A program made the translations under genes and the position numbers. This document shows, in pieces, positions 61,150 through 64,000 of a stretch of DNA of 64,000 nucleotides; position 1 is the stretch's first letter, and every line of letters begins with the position of its first letter. Source of the DNA: Hemerocallis citrina (lineage: Eukaryota; Streptophyta; Magnoliopsida; Asparagales; Asphodelaceae); the NCBI GenBank assembly GCA_017893485.1, contig CM030361.1, forward strand, positions 139,270,461 to 139,334,460. The letters run 5' to 3'. Below the pieces are notes generated by a model. The model searched no databases. It was not told the origin of the DNA and saw nothing but the letters and a program-made list of their open reading frames with translations.

Positions 61150-62758
61150 GTTGTATGTGGTTCTAATTAAAATTGGACCATATCATGTGAACATTCTTCA
61201 TCTTCAATGTATGGGGTGATAATGGTTGGGAAAGTCATTATTATTGTTAGCTTGATAGAAGCTTGTCTAGGGTCTTATAGTTACTCTAGGGGTCATCGAC
61301 CATCAAGACTCGTATCTTACCACCTTGGAAACTATTGATAAATCACACCTCGTGTGCCGACGGATCTTAACCAGTGTGGGTTGATTGCGGGCCGAGAATG
61401 TTGACGAGATCCGAGTTAGGGGTAGTGATGAGTGAGGGAGATTCCGTCACCGGTGTCTTGGATCGATAGGCCAAGAGTTGGACCATGATAATCTTAAGAA
61501 AGTCTAAATTGAAAACCCCGTAAGATTGTTTAGGCTTAATGACATCATTGGGGTTGTAACTTATAAAGATCATTACTTAACCATTTTTGCCAAAAGGGAA
61601 GGGTTGGTATTAAGGGTGATACCCTATGATCCAACTCGTCCTATAGGCCAACACTAGGCAGTGTTATTTGTTGTACCCTTCCTGTCAAAGGGATACGGTC
61701 TGTGTCTTCTTACCAGTTGGGAGTACGAAATCTGTATCTCGTCTGTTAATTTCTGAAGTGTCATGATAAGGGTAGGAGAGATTCCTGTCGGAGCTAGGGG
61801 ATGGACCCCCGGAACTCCGTCATGCTCTATATCAAGAAGGGCGAACAAGCCATAGACTACGGTTTATCTGCTAAGGGGGCCACAGGGGATGCTTCGAACT
61901 AACCTGCATTGCGGATACGCTACGTTCGTCAAATTTTTTAGTGAGGTCTGGTACGCCGGGTAGTAGTGGCAAACATAGACACCATGAGCTGACCGCGAAT
62001 GGCGGGATTTGACCGTTTCAGGGCAACCTCATCAGTCACGCTGTATCTTTAGAAACATGTTGAGTACAAGAGTAGAATTCATGGCGCGGGTTCAAATCCC
62101 TATATATGAAGAAACGGCTTGTTATGGGCGTATGTGGTATGAGACACATACTGTTCCGGAGACTTGCTTGCATTAGAATAAGAGCATCATTGGATTAGTT
62201 AATCGTGCATTAGAGTCTAAGTTATAGCATACACCGACACATCAGTTATATATACACGTTTCTCTTTTCATCAATCTATTTGTTTAAAGTTGAGAATCGC
62301 TGCTAGTCATCAGTCTTAAAGTGTCAGTATATGTACTGACGTCCCCATTTCAATAGGTACTGGATTGTAAAAATACAGGTACTGGATTGCAGAGCTACAG
62401 GTACAGGATTCAGGAGGACTCAAGGCAAAAGAAGCGAAGTGTTGATTTTATTTCAATTGTAAAATATGTTGTAATTTATTAACTGTTGAGAAGTATCCAA
62501 GTGAAGTACCAAGTGTTATATATTATTCATTGTACTATGATGTAATATTTATTGAAAGTTTGTAACACTTGGGCTTGTATGGTGTTATTGTAACACTGCT
62601 GTAATGTATTGCAGTTTCACAACATTCGGACTTGTAATACATTTGTGTTGAATAAAAAGTTTTAAATTTTACTGTTTTTCTGTGTATTTTGGCTAATTGA
62701 AGGAAAAGATTCGGGCTTATGTCATGGTTTCCCAGTGTATGGAAATCGGAGCGTTACA
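61150..62758 (+). other. 3' part of the long solo LTR, no gene
   Basis: Non-coding sequence of moderate complexity. Short frames on the minus strand have no family features. An AATAAAAAG signal near 62650 lies about 100 bp before the LTR end and may serve as a polyadenylation signal. Confidence 0.5.
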
Positions 62759-62763
62759 ACGAG

Positions 62764-63470
62764 TTTGAGGAGCAACTCTGGGGGAGAGTTGGGGCTCCGA
62801 ACTCGTTGAGAAGAAGGTCTGCTCTAGAGGTGAGCGGAGCGAAGAGCTTCGACAGGCTCTAGTAGAGAGCCGTTCGGGAGACGAGTTTGAGGAGCAACTC
62901 TAGGGGAGAGTTGAGCTCCGAACTTGTTGAGAAGAGGTTCGCTCTGGAGGCGAGCGGAGCGAAGAGCTTCACCAGGCTCTAGGAGAGAGCCGTTTGGGAG
63001 ACAAGTTTGAGGAGCAACTCTAGGGAGAGTTGAGCTCCGAACTTGTTATTTAAAAGAGTTTCAATAGTTGTGGGAGCAATTTCGAATGGTGAGCTACTTT
63101 TTAATCGCTCGTTTGCAAGTAGCTAAAGCGGCATCGAACCAAGCGTTGGACTCCGAACTTGTTGTTAAGAGAGTTAACAGTTGTAGGAGTAATTCTGAAA
63201 GGTGAGCTACCCCGCACTTACTTGTTTGCAAGCGGCTAAAGTAATGTCAAACCAAGTGTTGGACTCCGAACTTGTTGTTTGATGGGTTAACGAGTTGTAG
63301 GAGCAATTCCGAATGTTGAGCTACTCTGCACTTGCTCGTTTGCGAGTAGCTAAAGCGGCATCGAACCAAGTGTTGGACTCCCAACTCGTTTTTTGAGCTT
63401 GGTAAGTTTTGGGAGCAGCCCTGTAGGACAAGCTCGACTCCGAACTTACCATTTAACAAGTCGTAAATAG
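62764..63470 (-). repeat. Tat 3' region tandem repeats, right part
   Basis: Two families. The first (62764-63050) has about 115-bp units with GAGGAGCAACTCTAGGGGAG and AGCGAAGAGCTTC, continuing 53166-53691. The second (about 63050-63450) has about 120-bp units with TTGGACTCCGAACTTGTTGT, GGTGAGCTAC and GCTCGTTTGCAAGTAGCTAA. They lie just downstream of gag on the minus strand. Confidence 0.8.
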
Positions 63471-63615
63471 AAATGAGGCAAATGCAATAATTTTCAATAT
63501 AAAAAAGCTAAGTTTTATTGAAACAAACTAAGTGGCCCCTTCAATAGGGAGAGCCATTATTACATGCTTTTGGCCGCATTACAAGCATCGGCCTTATTAA
63601 AAACTGAACCTACTT

Positions 63616-64000
63616 CTACGATAGGGTGAAGGCCTCTTGAGAGGAGTTTGGTTCTCCCCCCATTGGACCTCCATGGATAAGGTGGAGGACGGCCCCAGGT
63701 TCGGAATCTTTAATATCGTTGGGCCTCTTGGTTCGAGTGTTGGCTCCTCGGGGTGGAAGATCGGACCCGTCTTTTTGAACGAACTTGGCCAGGTGCCCCC
63801 GCTGTATGAGTTCTTCGATCTCCTCTTTGAGATCCCGATAATCATCGGTGTCATGGCCGTGGTCTCTGTGAAAGCGGCAGCACTTATCCCTATTTTTTTT
63901 CTTGCCACGGGTATTCATTCTAGGGGAGCGCGGAGTAGCCCTTCCTTATCCACCTCCATAAGAACTGCTGATATACTAGCATTGATGGGGGTGAACTTCT
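63616..64000 (-). pseudogene. Tat-type gag C-terminus, frameshifted and partial
   Basis: Minus strand, entering from the right edge: FTPINASISAVLMEVDKEGL resembles the conserved gypsy gag stretch with TPLN and ILMEI. After a one-base frameshift near 63920 comes the zinc-knuckle region CRFHRDHGHDTDDYRDLKEE then IEELIQRGHLAKFV, with Tyr where the last Cys of the knuckle is usual. The frame stops at 63616. Protease and pol do not follow; tandem repeats do. The CCHH-like spacing and the GHLAKFV tail are typical of Tat-lineage gag. Confidence 0.8.

Larger units (their letters stand above)
53697..62758 (+). mobile_element. Very long solo LTR (about 5.6 kb without its CACTA insert)
   Basis: Starts TGTAATATCCTGGC and ends CGGAGCGTTACA, with the exact 5-bp duplication ACGAG at 53692-53696 and 62759-62763. 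TATAAATACCCC at 54470 gives plus-strand polarity. No PBS, PPT, gag or pol is present, so a solo LTR is the simplest reading; a long non-coding retroelement is the alternative. It contains a 34/46-bp minisatellite split by a CACTA element. The end sequences match those of the minus-strand solo LTR at 33838-36750. Confidence 0.85.
51137..64000 (-). mobile_element. Tat/Ogre-like gypsy element, minus strand, runs off the right edge
   Basis: Reading leftward: a frameshifted gag C-terminus (63616-64000), tandem-repeat 3' region (63470-62764 and 53696-51600), polypurine tract (51141-51151) and 3' LTR (50674-51136). No protease, RT or integrase lies between gag and the PPT, so it is a non-autonomous or heavily deleted form. 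A 9 kb solo-LTR insertion at 53697-62758 splits the repeat region. Confidence 0.7.

Overview
The window is nuclear DNA from a flowering plant, and almost all of it is transposable elements inserted into one another. The plant signatures are a MULE transposase with a FAR1-type zinc finger, a plant mobile domain (PMD) gene, a Tekay-like Ty3/gypsy element with 3.1 kb LTRs, Tat/Ogre-type gypsy elements with satellite-like 3' regions, a Ty1/copia element, hAT elements and a CACTA element. No intact cellular gene, tRNA or rRNA gene was recognised. The species cannot be fixed. The telomere-like tracts are TTAGGG-type rather than the usual plant TTTAGGG, which is suggestive only.

Left block (1072-17969): a TRIM-like LTR element on the minus strand (1077-17964, 5-bp duplication ATTGG on both sides) has two LTRs and only about 210 bp of internal sequence. 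A 15.4 kb MULE (2210-17594) and a small foldback element (17609-17788) lie within the TA tract of its 5' LTR. The MULE has TIRs of 2.0-2.5 kb built from 343-bp repeats. It carries two convergent genes that start just inside the TIRs: a broken mudrA-like transposase (4781-7116, +) and a PMD gene (13227-15461, -). Between them lie arrays of a TTAACCCGTT palindrome, two tandem long hairpins, and an ACATGTAG repeat field bracketed by inverted telomere-like tracts.

Middle block (18407-47054): a degenerate Ty1/copia element with both LTRs (18407-25069) is followed by a hAT element whose ends lie 21.8 kb apart (25267 and 47046, 8-bp duplication matching at 6 of 8 bases). The hAT contains a 3.8 kb solo LTR, a poly(A) retroposon with a 15-bp duplication, a 5'-truncated Tat element whose LTR is itself split by another solo LTR, and a Tekay-like gypsy element (37231-46655) that has lost gag and protease.

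Right block (47055-64000): a short non-autonomous hAT with a foldback MITE inside it, then about 560 bp of possible host sequence with a weak exon candidate, then Tat-type elements on the minus strand. These comprise LTRs at 48733-49056 and 50674-51136, a 58-bp satellite array, a long tandem-repeat 3' region and a frameshifted gag at the right edge. The Tat 3' region is split by a solo LTR (53697-62758, duplication ACGAG). That solo LTR contains a minisatellite, which is split in turn by a 3.5 kb non-autonomous CACTA element (56129-59628, duplication CAT).

Boundaries were read by eye from repeat pairs, target-site duplications and PBS/PPT motifs. Internal edges of arrays are approximate.
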